Shown here one piece after another: positions 21,128-31,734 of a DNA stretch of 64,000 nt. The stretch's first letter is position 1. Each line of letters starts with the position of its first letter. The translations under genes and the position numbers were made by a program. The notes under the pieces are model-generated. The model made no database searches, was not told the origin of the DNA, and worked only from the letters and a program-made list of their open reading frames with translations. This stretch comes from Mesodorylaimus sp. YZB2_4 (Eukaryota; Nematoda; Enoplea; Dorylaimida; Dorylaimidae), in assembly GCA_030248295.1 (NCBI GenBank), contig JASANH010001160.1:62001-126000 (forward strand), read 5' to 3'.

Positions 21128-22941
21128 ACGTTATTTTAAAAAATGTCTTCCGACCTAGTCCATGGCTGAAACATGACCCTCATAAGTGACGCTCCGAGCT
21201 GTCGGTTCTGTGTGGGACCTGCATTGAGGAAATCGGATCAGCAGACTATTCGGTTTTTCAAACAGCCGATGAGAGACACCGGTTTCCTCTCCTGCCTGGA
21301 CATGGCCTGATGCGGGGTATGTTATCGAAATGGCGGTGTTAATTTGACAACCAAGGCGGTATGGAGGCGAGCCCGAATTGCCCCGTCGCCTTGTGGTTCT
21401 GGGCGCGTGCATTTTTTGCACGTCGTTGGCAGTGACCCGAAAGTGCCTAGATGGGCGAGACAAATGGGTGTGAGGCATGTTTCTGGCGATTCGAGTGGAA
21501 GTTGGATGGGAAGGCAAGGATTGGCTCCTTTTCGCTTTTGGCTTGGAAAGAAGTCACGGCCGTAGGACTCGTCCAAAACGACAATTTGTCTTCGCTTAAC
21601 AGCTCCCCTAAGCCGACTAGAAGGATGGGTGAATCGGAGGCTAGCAGAGAGTGAGGACGATGCTCTGGGAGCAAAGTCACAAATGCTATTGGCTAGTTTA
21701 TCTGGATTATGCTCGGATGCGGCTTTTTGAGAATGTATTTTTCCCTAAATCTATACTCCGGACCTCGGCCAGAAATTGATGCGCCCGCTTGGCCGAACCT
21801 AAGTGGACGTGTAATACATACGGCCACTATAACGCCTACATCGGTGCCGGCCCGGGCCGAGGGGCAAAATTGGCTGGCACCATTGGGAGAAGCCGCTTAA
21901 TTAGCGTTATACGACTTCGAAATAGGGATCACCAATATTTCCTAGCCCGGCCCCCTTCCCACCAGCCCCGTTCTACGTGCCCCTATATATAGCACAAGCC
22001 GTGCGTACTGGCCTGGAGAAAGGGGTCGTTCGGACAAACCCAACCGCTCCTTACCCAGAAGCCGTTTTATGGGCGGAAGTTACTTTCTCGTGTCACAAAT
22101 GCTATTCAGAGCAGCGGGGGAGTCAGTGAAGCGAAATCGGCTGATGCGTGACGTCAATCGGTGCTGGTGCGTTGACGTATTCGGATTGGACATGAAAGAA
22201 TAAGTCCTATATAAGGCTCCCTTTTTGCTAGGTCTTTCCTGGCCCCTCAGTTCTAGCTCGTGCCATCACCACACTTGGCCTAAAATGGTCACGATTCAGG
22301 TCTTTTCTAGATTTTCACGCCTTCGAGTGTTTTCTGGCTGTCAACCAAAGAAAACAATTCCGAATTCCTTACGTCCTCGGCCTTGAAGATACTTTTATTA
22401 GCTTCTTGGCTAGTTGAACTGGCGCCGCACTGCTCGATTGACCCGAGCTGATGGTCTTCTGCATGGTATGATTGGCCTTCGGATCATTCTCTCGCCTGGA
22501 ATTAGTCTCATTTTTTACAAAGCGATTCGATTCGCCGAGTTTTTTCATGTAAGGTGGTGGAAATTTTTTTGAAGTGGATCATAAGTTTTTCTGCTGTTTT
22601 GTCGATTCCCAATCGCAATGCTGATGATTGAAGGATGGGTTTTGTGAGTGTTTCAGCAAGACCTGCTTTGAAGTCTTGTCGCAAGACTCACCCGATCCCT
22701 GCCCAGTATCTGATAAGTTAAAGATGCTTCGCACTGTTTTCTTGTGATGCTCTGACCGACCTTACCCAGCTGTGCTGATTCCTTGCAAATGGTCTTTCTA
22801 TTTTTTAGAAAGGCAGCGAATGGATTTGGTCATAAAATGTGAATATGCTGACGAGTTGCATGTTTGAAAATTGTGACCCGAATCGATCAGACATTAGTTT
22901 GGTACGGCCATATTTACAAATCACCATAGGCCGCCCCGACC
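21128..22941. other. Intergenic and probable upstream region of the K2P gene
   Basis: G/C-rich sequence with overlapping frames on both strands and no recognisable product. TATA-like motifs lie at about 21984 (CTATATATAG) and 22208-22215 (TATATAAG). Either could start a transcript with a non-coding first exon ahead of the channel start at 22942. Confidence 0.3.
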
Positions 22942-25656
22942 ATGAGCATCGGCGAGGAAAGTAGGCGTCGAGTGACGAGGACGCGAGGATTGGTTATACT
23001 GATCAAAAAATTTGTAGCCTTCTTATTCAGTCACGTAGGATTATGCGCTTTGGTCATCGCTTACACCATGCTCGGATCGGTATTATTCCAAGCCATCGAG
23101 GCATCGCACGAACGAAGTATCCACGATTTTGTGCGCGGTAGCAGGCGGAAAGCTGCGGCCGCAATTTGGAAGGCAACCTATAGATATAATGTGCACGTGG
23201 AGAACTGGACAATCGTGGCCAGCAGAGAAGTGGATGAATACAAACAGGTTCTCATGAAAGTCATTCGTAAAGGCTACGATGCAAACGACCAGCAGGATAA
23301 CACTCAATGGACTTTCGCCGGTGCCTTCCTTTACTCGCTCACTGTGGTCACCACAATTGGTAAGGGCCACTTCACTGCCCCTGGACGCTGCCTGTTTGAG
23401 TACTTTTTGGCACGGACGGATTGACGTTGGCGTGCTGGGTGTGCAACCCATGCTGTAGATAGGATAGAGCTTGTGGGCTATCATGGACACTCTTGTGATC
23501 GGAGAGGGATCTGAATGGCCCAGACATGCCTCTATTTCAGTACTCTGACCTGGAAAGTTGGATCTGAAATTGCTTATACAGTAACTCCGGTGAAACACTA
23601 GGTGCCTTTACCAGCTGTCGTGGACTGCCTGCTTGGAAACCCAGTGCTCGATAGACTTTAGACTTTTACCGTATTCATCTCTTGTTTCGTCTCAGCCCCT
23701 TTTGGTCACCACTCGGGCCATTTATCTGTCTCCCCATTAGGTTTCAGTCGCCAATTTTCTCTTCCAACGTTTTCATGCCAGACGATCGGTATGAGATGGG
23801 GTTAGAAAAATACGTGTGAAACAAGTCTTTAGAGAAAAAACTATCCCAGAAAACAAACATTTTCTCCAAGGCTGCCCATCCTTATATTCGAAAACGTAAA
23901 TCTCGTTTGGCTTGTGAACGCTTCCGCCAGGCTAAGTCCTTGCAATGATTGCCACCAGCCGTCTGCCCTTTTTGGACATTCACCAGTGGCAGGCCATCTG
24001 CTATCGGTGACTGATCTCGGCGCGTTCAATGGCCGGACACAAAAAGAGAATTGAGTGCGCGTGTGACTTGAGTCGGGGATCGATACGAAATCTCGACTTA
24101 GCATCAGACGTATATAGCGAATGTATGCCGCACAAGGGGGCTGGTCAAGGATAAACGGCTTTCTAGATTTCCTCGATCGTATGTTTGGGATCGGTTGAAA
24201 AGCTGTTGATGGTAGCGTGAATGAGTGCTATGTTGCATTTGGAGTGGCCCATGCGTGCTAGTACCCACTTTCTTGATCCGAGCCAGAATGGCTTTTGATA
24301 AATTCAGTTTGTCCCCATTTTTTGTTAGTGTCCGTATTTTGAAGCAAGGAGTTTAGGGTTCGCAGAGCTCCATTGCAACCAAACTTGCTGAGCCTTCGAT
24401 CAGTCGCATTGAGAGCACAGGTGACTCATTGCGAGCCAGAGGCCTTTTATTCACAAGGGGTGACTTGGAATTTCTCCTAGTCTGCAGGGACCAGTGACTC
24501 ATCCCTTCCCCATAAAATTATTTTTTCTAAATTGTCTTTTACTTCAGGCTACGGCAACATCGCTTGTCAGACTTATTTCGGCAAAGCAATGACCATAATC
24601 TATGCCATCCTGGGCATACCCCTAATGCTCCTATTCTTAACCAACGTTGGCGACGTATTAGCTAGAGTATTCAAATTTCTTTATCGCAAATCTGTTCGAC
24701 TAAAGCTTCAAATTCAAATCTGGAATAAACGCCGAAAAGCTCGTCAACTGCGTCGCGCCAACAGTGCAGCGGCGGCCAAAACGTTGCAGCAAATGCAACA
24801 GCAACAACATCAACTGCAGCAACAGCAACAGCAACCAACGCCTTCACCACGCTCGCAAACGCACGACAAGAGACATCATCAAAGAAATGCAAATGGAAAA
24901 AGATCAATGCAAAAGATTTCAACCGTCTCGCAACCCACTCCTCATTCGGGCATCGGCAGCAGCAGCAGTCAGAGCAGTAGTCTGCAACTGCTCCAACATC
25001 AACACTTGCAAGAAAGACAGCACAGCGGCAGTGGTAGCAGTGCCAAAATGTCACGTACCAGCCCCCGTACGGCCAATATGCCCAATCATTACCCGCAGCT
25101 GGGTGGACACGGCAGTCAAGAGTCGTTCCCGCTGGCCATCAGTATCCTTCAGCCATCACCGTCTACCCAAGCAGCAACTGCAGCTATTGAGCAACTGGCC
25201 ATGGAACAGATGCGTTTGGAGGCATTGGCTCACAAGTACGAAATGGAGGAGTTCTCGTTACGGGAGTCGACCGAGGACAAGCTGAGCAAGGTGGTCGTCC
25301 CGTTGTGGCTGGTCTTCATGACCATGCTCGGCTACTTGATGGGAGGTGCTCTGCTGTTCACTGTGTGGGAAGGGTGGGGATTCTTCGAGTCCTTCTATTT
25401 CTGCTACGTTTCTCTGGCAACTATTGGATTTGGTGACCTGTTCCCAGGCACGTCACTCAAAGATGCCGGGTCGGCGCAAGAAAAATTGACTATTACTTCC
25501 TTGTATTTGCTATTGGGTATGGCATTGATCGCTATGTGCTTTAATTTGGCCCAAGAAGAAGTAGTGAGCAAGATGACCAGGATAGCCGACAAGCTGGGCA
25601 TTATTAATCACTCGTCATCGGAAGCTGGTGATTCGGTTTGTGAGACCGAATCCTGA
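22942..25656 (+). CDS. Two-pore-domain potassium channel (K2P/TWK type)
   Basis: Exons 22942..23359 and 24548..25656 join in phase 1 to 508 residues. M1 contains VIAYTMLGSVLFQAIE. The extracellular cap has an NWT glycosylation sequon. The first pore reads TVVTTIGYGN, and the intron falls inside the first Gly codon of that filter, a position shared by many K2P genes. M2 is YAILGIPLMLLFLTNVGDVL. M3 includes GYLMGGALLF, the second filter is SLATIGFGDLFPG, and M4 is LYLLLGMALIAMCFNLAQEE. K2P channels carry background potassium current across the plasma membrane. The M2-M3 cytoplasmic loop is about 200 residues with Gln-rich (QQMQQQQHQLQQQQQQ), Ser-rich and His-rich tracts, far longer than usual. 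Which vertebrate class is orthologous is not clear. Confidence 0.93.
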
Positions 25657-26629
25657 TTTCACTTCTCGCGAATCTTTCCCTTTTCACTAGAAATTTTTAA
25701 AATTACTGTGAAGACTATAAATCTTTTGCATATTGTAGTGAAGCTGGTTCGTATAAAAAGGAGACGAGGATAGTGTGTGTTCAGACATTGCTGTTCATGT
25801 ATATTAGGGGTCGTATATTTGATCTGTTAAACTTGAGGAGTATGCGTGGTCAGCGAGAGGAGAAATGGTAACACATGAAACATGTGGGTTCTTAGCCAGC
25901 TTGAACTTGGACCAATGTCGCCAAGACGCATGTCTAACGACCAACACGATTTTCAAAATCACATCTTCATCAATGAATGACTGTGGATATGGAAGTCTAT
26001 AAGAACAAGCCTATGCCATAGGAGCATTTGGTTTTCGAGTACAGAGTAGCGAAGATTTGCCAGAGTTAGGGACCATCTAGGCACTTCCAGGTCACTGTCA
26101 ACGACGTGCAAAAATTCATGCACCCAGAATCACGTGGTGACAAAAAACTTCGCATTCGCCTCTCCCATCTCACCTGTCAAATTAGCACTTGCCACTTGGG
26201 TTTCGTTCCAGCATTTTGATGCCAGACGATTCCTCGAAAATTTCTAGATGGGGTTAGAAAATTGAGACGCCTTAGCTGGTACTGTACATAGTTCATTGAC
26301 AACCCTGTCTGCTTTGACTGCCTCGACCAGTGGTCTGGTAGGGCTTCGCCGTTCGGTGTCCGCGCCTTTACATTGCCTTAATACGAATAGGCAATGCATT
26401 GTGTGTTTACTGCATTGGATGTGGGGTCTCGTCAGATCAGAGCAATATTGGTCTTTTCGCACAGATTATATTGACTTCACAGACAGAGTTTTTTGCAACA
26501 TTTCAGGCTGTGATTATGACGAAGTTTCCTCTGATTATGAAAATGACTACAGTCCATGATCATTTCATTTTTTGGCATTTTGACTGGCATTTTTCATTTT
26601 AAAATTTTTGGACGTAAGCTTCTCTTGCC
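25657..26629. other. Intergenic, nothing supported
   Basis: Short open frames on both strands only. No domain recognised. Confidence 0.3.
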
Positions 26630-27017
26630 TATGGACAGCTAGCGGTCAAACCTAGCATCAAGGCTGTGTGTGGACCAGCACATACGGCAGCTTCCCTCTG
26701 CGAGTCTTTACTAGGGGCATCTCCATACAGGGTCATCCTGGATTGGTGAGCCCCGACTTCCTCGGACGATGGCGGGTGGGGTTTGAACCGTGTCGGTGTT
26801 CGACAGCCAAGACTGTCTCGTTTGGCTTCCGTCTGTCCACTCGAAGCACCTCGACGGTACCGGGTGAGTCACCCGCGGAGTGGAATGCAAGGTCAGCGAA
26901 GGTTTATGGCTCGCAAACCGACTTCCATCTCCGGGGATCGAACCCGGGACGCCAAGCCACTCGCTACCTAGCAACACAGAAGACGAATGCCGAACCGCTG
27001 CACCACCGCGGCCGCCT
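26630..27017 (-). mobile_element. SINE-like element, family 1, near full length
   Basis: The minus-strand head is GCGGCCGCGGTGGTGCAGCG, followed by GTTCGGCATTCGTC and an exact B box GGTTCGATCCC near 26935-26945. The body matches the copies at 39397 and 50530 (CTGACCTTGCA, GGTGACTCACCCGG, the CGAACACCGACA region, CCATCGTCCGAGGAAGTCGG). Confidence 0.85.
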
Positions 27018-27550
27018 CATAGGCGGTATGCTGCCCACTCATTAAGGCACTGGAAGTAGGGCCTATGTAAGCGGGGGCCAACAAGTGTGGAGTCAGCGGC
27101 TGAAATCTTTTTTCAAAGAAACTATCAAACCACTAGCATCCCTTGTTTCTCTTTCTCTTTCCCCAGCGACGCCACCTTCCTCGTGATACCTCCCACAAGC
27201 ATATCGATTGGTACTGTAAGTGCACGCATCATGCAGTCTACATATTCGTCATGTGGTGATACTATACATCAAGTGGAAAGTTTGAAATGAGTTCAATCCG
27301 AAATTTCGAATGGACATTCGCCCAGATCGAATCCGAGCGCCCTGTGCACTAAATCTGTCTTTGCCTGCTCAGAATGTGTTGCACACCCAAAAAGGTTCAG
27401 TACAACAGGAGTATTTGTAAGTACATGCAGAAATACACCAGCACCTAGCATCACACTTGTCACCCTGGAATGCTATATGGGCGGTACTGCTAGGCTGCCC
27501 ATAGATACATCGGTGCAACGCAGACATATCATACCAGTCGTGTCAGTGCA
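27018..27550. other. Intergenic, nothing supported
   Basis: No recognisable feature other than a short pyrimidine-rich stretch near 27140-27165. Confidence 0.3.
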
Positions 27551-28024
27551 TCATGGAACCAGTGATGGTCTGGGCCTCCACGCGGGAAGCTTACTCAAAG
27601 TCAGAAACTTTCGTCTGAACTTCGTACTTTCATCATCATCCTTGCGACTCTCATTCTTGGAATAACTTCTGAGAATACGATACAAATTAAAGTTTAACAA
27701 AGCGATTATCTCCATTATATTTCGATAATAATGCTCCCAATACAAGGATTTTCGAAAATATAATTGTAAAAGTGTATTGACTGCGCCCGTCGACGCTACC
27801 AACAGTGTGTTTAAGACGAATGCATAAGTCTGCCAGTTGGGCTTGGTCTTACAGAAAGAGGCTTCTTCATCGACGCAAGCGCATTGACATAAAATAATGG
27901 CATCACTAATTTTGTTCAAATGTTCGTCGATGGTCGGAGGGATGCATTTTCTCGAGTCTCGTAATTTTTGCAAAGCGTGTAAGCTTTGAGTTAAATTATA
28001 ATACAGGGATTCGTTTTCGCACAT
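27551..28024 (-). CDS. Unassigned open frame, possible membrane protein
   Basis: From ATG 28024 a 157-residue frame is open to the stop at 27551. It has a cysteine-rich part (LCQCACVDEEASFCK), a hydrophobic segment AFVLNTLLVASTGAVNTLLQ, a second moderately hydrophobic segment around NIMEIIALLNFNLYRIL, and a basic tail. The composition looks protein-like rather than random, but no family is recognised, no splice partner was found and the start is uncertain. It could be a terminal exon of a longer minus-strand gene. Treat it as a candidate only. Confidence 0.3.
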   Translation of the reverse strand: MCENESLYYNLTQSLHALQKLRDSRKCIPPTIDEHLNKISDAIILCQCACVDEEASFCKTKPNWQTYAFVLNTLLVASTGAVNTLLQLYFRKSLYWEHYYRNIMEIIALLNFNLYRILRSYSKNESRKDDDESTKFRRKFLTLSKLPAWRPRPSLVP

Positions 28025-28968
28025 TCCACGACGACGACGAGGACAAAGAGTGGGAATTATTGTAAAAGTGGCAGAGTCCTTGTTCAAGTAGAGTGAGCCA
28101 CTTGACCTTTGTAGTGTTCATATGACGCCAAGAAAGCTTTCTAAAAAACTAGACCCTCTAACACTTGGTAGTCAGACAATAAGTCAACTTTACAAGCTTT
28201 TCCTTCGCAAAATTAAAATTTTCTGCAAATATGAGGACTCAGACCAAAGAATGCTGCCCTAATCAATTTTTGTCGAGTGCATCCGGTATCTCGAGATTTG
28301 CCCTCGCAAATGTCAAAGACGACTAGTCCTCCAACAGAATGGGTGAGCCAAAAAAGTGTTGTACAGTAACTTTCTTTTGTAAAAATGAACAATTGACAAA
28401 CCAGCCACTTCCCGTCGGAAACACTTTTTGTACTTGCTGCAAGGAAACGGAGGCAGCTGGATGGGGTGCCAGTGCCAACATTCAACAAGGAGCTTCCTGG
28501 GTTTTCGCGTGGGCCAAAACGTGCGACTTTGACTTTTCGTAGATAATATTTACGATAGACGTGTAGGGGCGTGTTTTCGCAGAGGCGTGCAATGCAAACA
28601 AGGTCAGGCAAAGTTCGAACAATGAAACAGGCAGTTAGCAATAGAGCTAGGCGAGAAATGGCCACCTTCCGGTGTCAATAAAGAAGCACACTTTTGGTAA
28701 CTAAAGTCGATTGCAGTCTTTGTGCCCACCCGATCACGAACTCGTCCAACAATTGCTGTGTTTCTGAAGACCCGCCTCGTCAACAGGCACGTGTAGCTCT
28801 GTTTTGTTCAGCTTGTACAATTAGCCTAGGAATGGCCATTGTGACGTCAGAGATGGTGTTTACGAGTTTGTTACCTTTCGCAAACACGTTCCATGTTGGT
28901 GCGGGTGGACAATGCTGGACACTTGCATGCGTGGCAGACCTTCCTCCGATGTATATGAGTGTACAAAT

Positions 28969-29342
28969 TGGACTTGCCGCATTCTCTCCTAGCACCATAG
29001 AAGGGAACGTTGTACCAGGTCGCGATGAAGAGCGAGTTCAGTGTCAGACCCCACATGTTTGGGAAGGCAGATTGGATCTCTTGGGCGACCTTGAGCTACC
29101 TGACCGCGATCAATGGTTTCTCTGTAGAACGCTGATCCACCCAATCCCTGGCCATTATAAACATCAGCCCAAAAGAGGGCTACCATGCTTAGCTGGGCTG
29201 GCAAGGCGCTGCACACGGCGTGCTAGGCGACGCCTCTGACGAACGATATGGCCCCGCTGTCATCCACAAAAAGCATCTTCGGAGAAACGTTGAATAAAGG
29301 GAACGGGTGTCGAAGGAGGATGGGACGCGAAGTATTCATCGG
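28969..29342 (-). pseudogene. Duplicated fragment of the NIDO-domain region of the gene at 31735-34684
   Basis: Bases 28984-29084 are identical to 34218-34318 for 101 nt. Similarity continues from about 28969 to 29342 (34203-34571 in the gene). The fragment keeps pieces such as SLPAQLSMVALFWADV, SAFYRETIDRG and NSLFIATWYNVPFYG. It carries 12 extra bases near 29085-29101 and the same net change of frame as the intact locus. Nothing upstream or downstream of the NIDO segment is retained. A motif of its 5' flank (GACAATGC.TGGACA with GGCAGACCTTCCTCC) is repeated at 28905 and 29343, so local rearrangement is likely. Confidence 0.85.
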
Positions 29343-30154
29343 TGGACAATGCCTGGACAGTCGCGTAGGGGGCAGACCTTCCTCCAATGTCACCCGCGCG
29401 CATGTCTGTTACGGTACACATTCATGTAATGATATACATATCTACTAATCTGTATAAAGTAGTGTTAGTAAGATAGAACTACCTCGAACTGGTAAAAATA
29501 GCCACAGGTTGGAGCTCTTATCTCTGCTGAAAAGATACTGTAATACTGAAAATTCCGTGACATAGTTTGTAGATAAGAGGTTTATCCATGCTGTAAATGT
29601 CGCCACGATTTTTCGTATGTATACAATGCTGGATTTTTCTTCGACATGGGCAAGACGCCTGGGAATTGTTCTGCTTGCGTCACCATCACATCACGTTCAG
29701 TTTGATCTACCTGCTGTAGCCTAAAATTGCGGTGGAAAACGATCCTAGCCTACTGTACTGGTCTATATTTAGTCTGTGAACGCTCTTCTCCACGTGATGT
29801 GACAAACTCCTTTATTACTGAGCCCTAGACCCCTGATGAAGCTGACAGAACTTGCATCAGAGTATGCAGACATGCAACCCTATCATCGTAACACTGACTA
29901 AGTTTCTGATTTTAAAAACTATTGCTGCCATATTTTTACAACAACAACCAAATCCAGTTTGATTGATGAAGCCGCTTTTAAAATGGTGCATTCCAGTCAT
30001 TTTATTGCTCCATGAGCGAACACTGGCGTGCATAGCTGCAATACGCTCACGTGACTGTACACTATCAGTGATCGCTTTCTGCTGAAATCGTCATGGATTG
30101 GGTGAGAGTGCAGTCTTCATAGCGAGTGCTCGATCTTTTCCCACGCATTCTGGT
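29343..30154. other. Intergenic, upstream of the MATH-BTB gene
   Basis: No gene supported. Several TACTGTA heptamers are present (29536, 29751). The translated region after 30098 lacks an in-frame ATG before 30155. Confidence 0.35.
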
Positions 30155-31326
30155 ATGGCTGGCACGAAGTCGCGCGCCTTCGAAGCAATCTCGTCCATCG
30201 ATTTCACTAAGGGCTTCCGGTTCACGTCGTTCAAATGGCCAGTGGAGACGTTGAGCTATCGCAATCAAAGTCGAAAATTCTCGATTCCGGGCTGCGGCGG
30301 GGCCAAGTGGACATTGGTTGTGACGAAGAAGGAGCACACGACGATCGGTCTGTGCTGCAAGGACTCGCCCGTACTGATACCCATGGCCTTCCGGATCATC
30401 ATCCGCGATGGACAGGGCGAAACGATGATGAACCGATCGTGTTTCTTTACGTTCTGCGGAGGGTCGAGCGGGTGCGGGTTCGCCATCGAAAACTGGGCTG
30501 CCATGGAATTTCGAATTCACCAGCTGAGCCTGCCCCTGAATGCTTTCCTGTTGGTCGACATACCCCACGACAGGACCTTCCTCGGCAAGTTGGTGCAGTG
30601 ATTGGTCCCGCATCCCCCTTGTAAGCCACGCATTTGTTTTCAGGGAAGCCCTACTTCTTGGCCAATTCGGAGGACCCACTGATCTACCAGAGCCGCATGG
30701 AAACGCTGCGATCCCAATTCCGAGCCATCGAAACGCCCGGCCATGATCCGCCGCCCTTCTCCGATTTGGAGGTGCTAGTGGGCAAAAACAGGGATAAGAC
30801 GAGCCAGGGAACGAAGGAGGCCATCAACTGCCATCGCCACGCGTTGTGCTCGCACTCGGTCGTGTTCAGTCAAATGTTGGAGAAGAGCGACTTTGCCGAG
30901 TCCACCCAACGCGTGATCGACGTCTCCGAAGATGTGGATCGGTCGACCATGCTGGCCTTGTTGCGCTACATGTACTGCGGCGAGGTGGGCCGGGAATACG
31001 AACAGTTCAAAGTCGATCTGGACGCCGTATGTCGTTTGCTGAACGTGGCCGAGAAGTACCAAATCTCGTGCGGGCTCAGGGCGTGGTGCGAGTCGAGTAT
31101 GATCGTCGGCTACGACACGGACGAGCAACGTCGACGCCAGTTGGTCGTCGCGGACTTGTTCGACCTGAAGCAGTTGAAGGCCATCTGCATTGCCCAGTTG
31201 TCCAGCGACCTGGAAGTGGTCGAGGAGAAAGCGTACAAGGAGGCGGGTTTGGACGAGATCGTGGTGAAGGAGATGGAAAAGAAGAAAGCAGAGAAGAACG
31301 AGGTTGAACCCATCGAGCTGGCATAG
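30155..31326 (+). CDS. MATH-BTB (SPOP-like) protein
   Basis: Exons 30155..30584 and 30644..31326 join in phase 1 to 370 residues. The only junction that keeps frame uses a GC donor (G|GCAAGT) and the acceptor TTTTCAG, a 59-nt intron. Reading through it instead hits TGA at 30599. Residues 1-160 look like a divergent MATH/TRAF fold (KWTLVVTKKEH, FRIHQLSLPLNAFLLVDIP, FLGKPYF). A BTB domain follows from about 182 (FSDLEVLVG, INCHRHALCSHSVVFSQML, LLRYMYCGEV) and then a helical BACK-like tail. In the family, MATH binds substrate and BTB binds cullin 3 to form a ubiquitin ligase adaptor. The C terminus is Lys/Glu-rich. Its G/C-rich third positions differ from the flanking genes. Confidence 0.88.
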
Positions 31327-31734
31327 ATTTCAAGATAAATCAGATCGGTTTTGTGCATGTGTCCAAGTGGCGACTGGCATGAGACTACTTGAATCTGGGA
31401 TTTCCACTCGTCCTGGTCCAATATGATTGCGAAGTACAGCTGGCAGGGAAACAAGAGAAAGCTGTGTGTACTGGTCAAATTTACACGCACGCTCAAGCTT
31501 ATATCGCGTCACAACGATTAGATCTGCTGGGCTGTTGGAGCTTTGCTTGAGACTTGTACGTACGAGAGAATTTATCGCGGGGAAAAGAAGAGTCATCTTG
31601 CGTGAGTACGAGCTATGCTAGGCTGCCACCGACAACTGCACTTGGGCTTCCTTTAAAGGTGTAATGATGCTGTGTAAGAGGTCTCGACGGCCAGTTGCAT
31701 TATAACACGTACTGCACACATGCGATCGCAAAAT
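31327..31734. other. Intergenic between convergent genes
   Basis: The MATH-BTB gene (+) and the NIDO/VWD gene (-) end tail to tail about 410 bases apart. Nothing else is supported. Confidence 0.3.

Noticed and set aside
24671-25285. Long frames in other phases and on the minus strand across the K2P loop
   Set aside because: They are shadows of the CAG/AGC-rich coding sequence of the channel.
26935-27017. tRNA gene
   Set aside because: A and B boxes are present, but the acceptor stem does not close, and the unit continues into a SINE body shared with other loci. Read as a SINE head, as are the heads at 19929-20012 and 20689.
26668-27045. 125-codon plus-strand frame (similar frames at 39302-39736 and 50596-50910)
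   Set aside because: All lie within SINE copies. Their similarity to each other reflects the repeat, not a gene family.
28213-28665. 150-codon minus-strand frame with a signal-like start
   Set aside because: The apparent start is GTG, not ATG, and there is no splice link or family match. Signal-like hydrophobicity alone is not enough.
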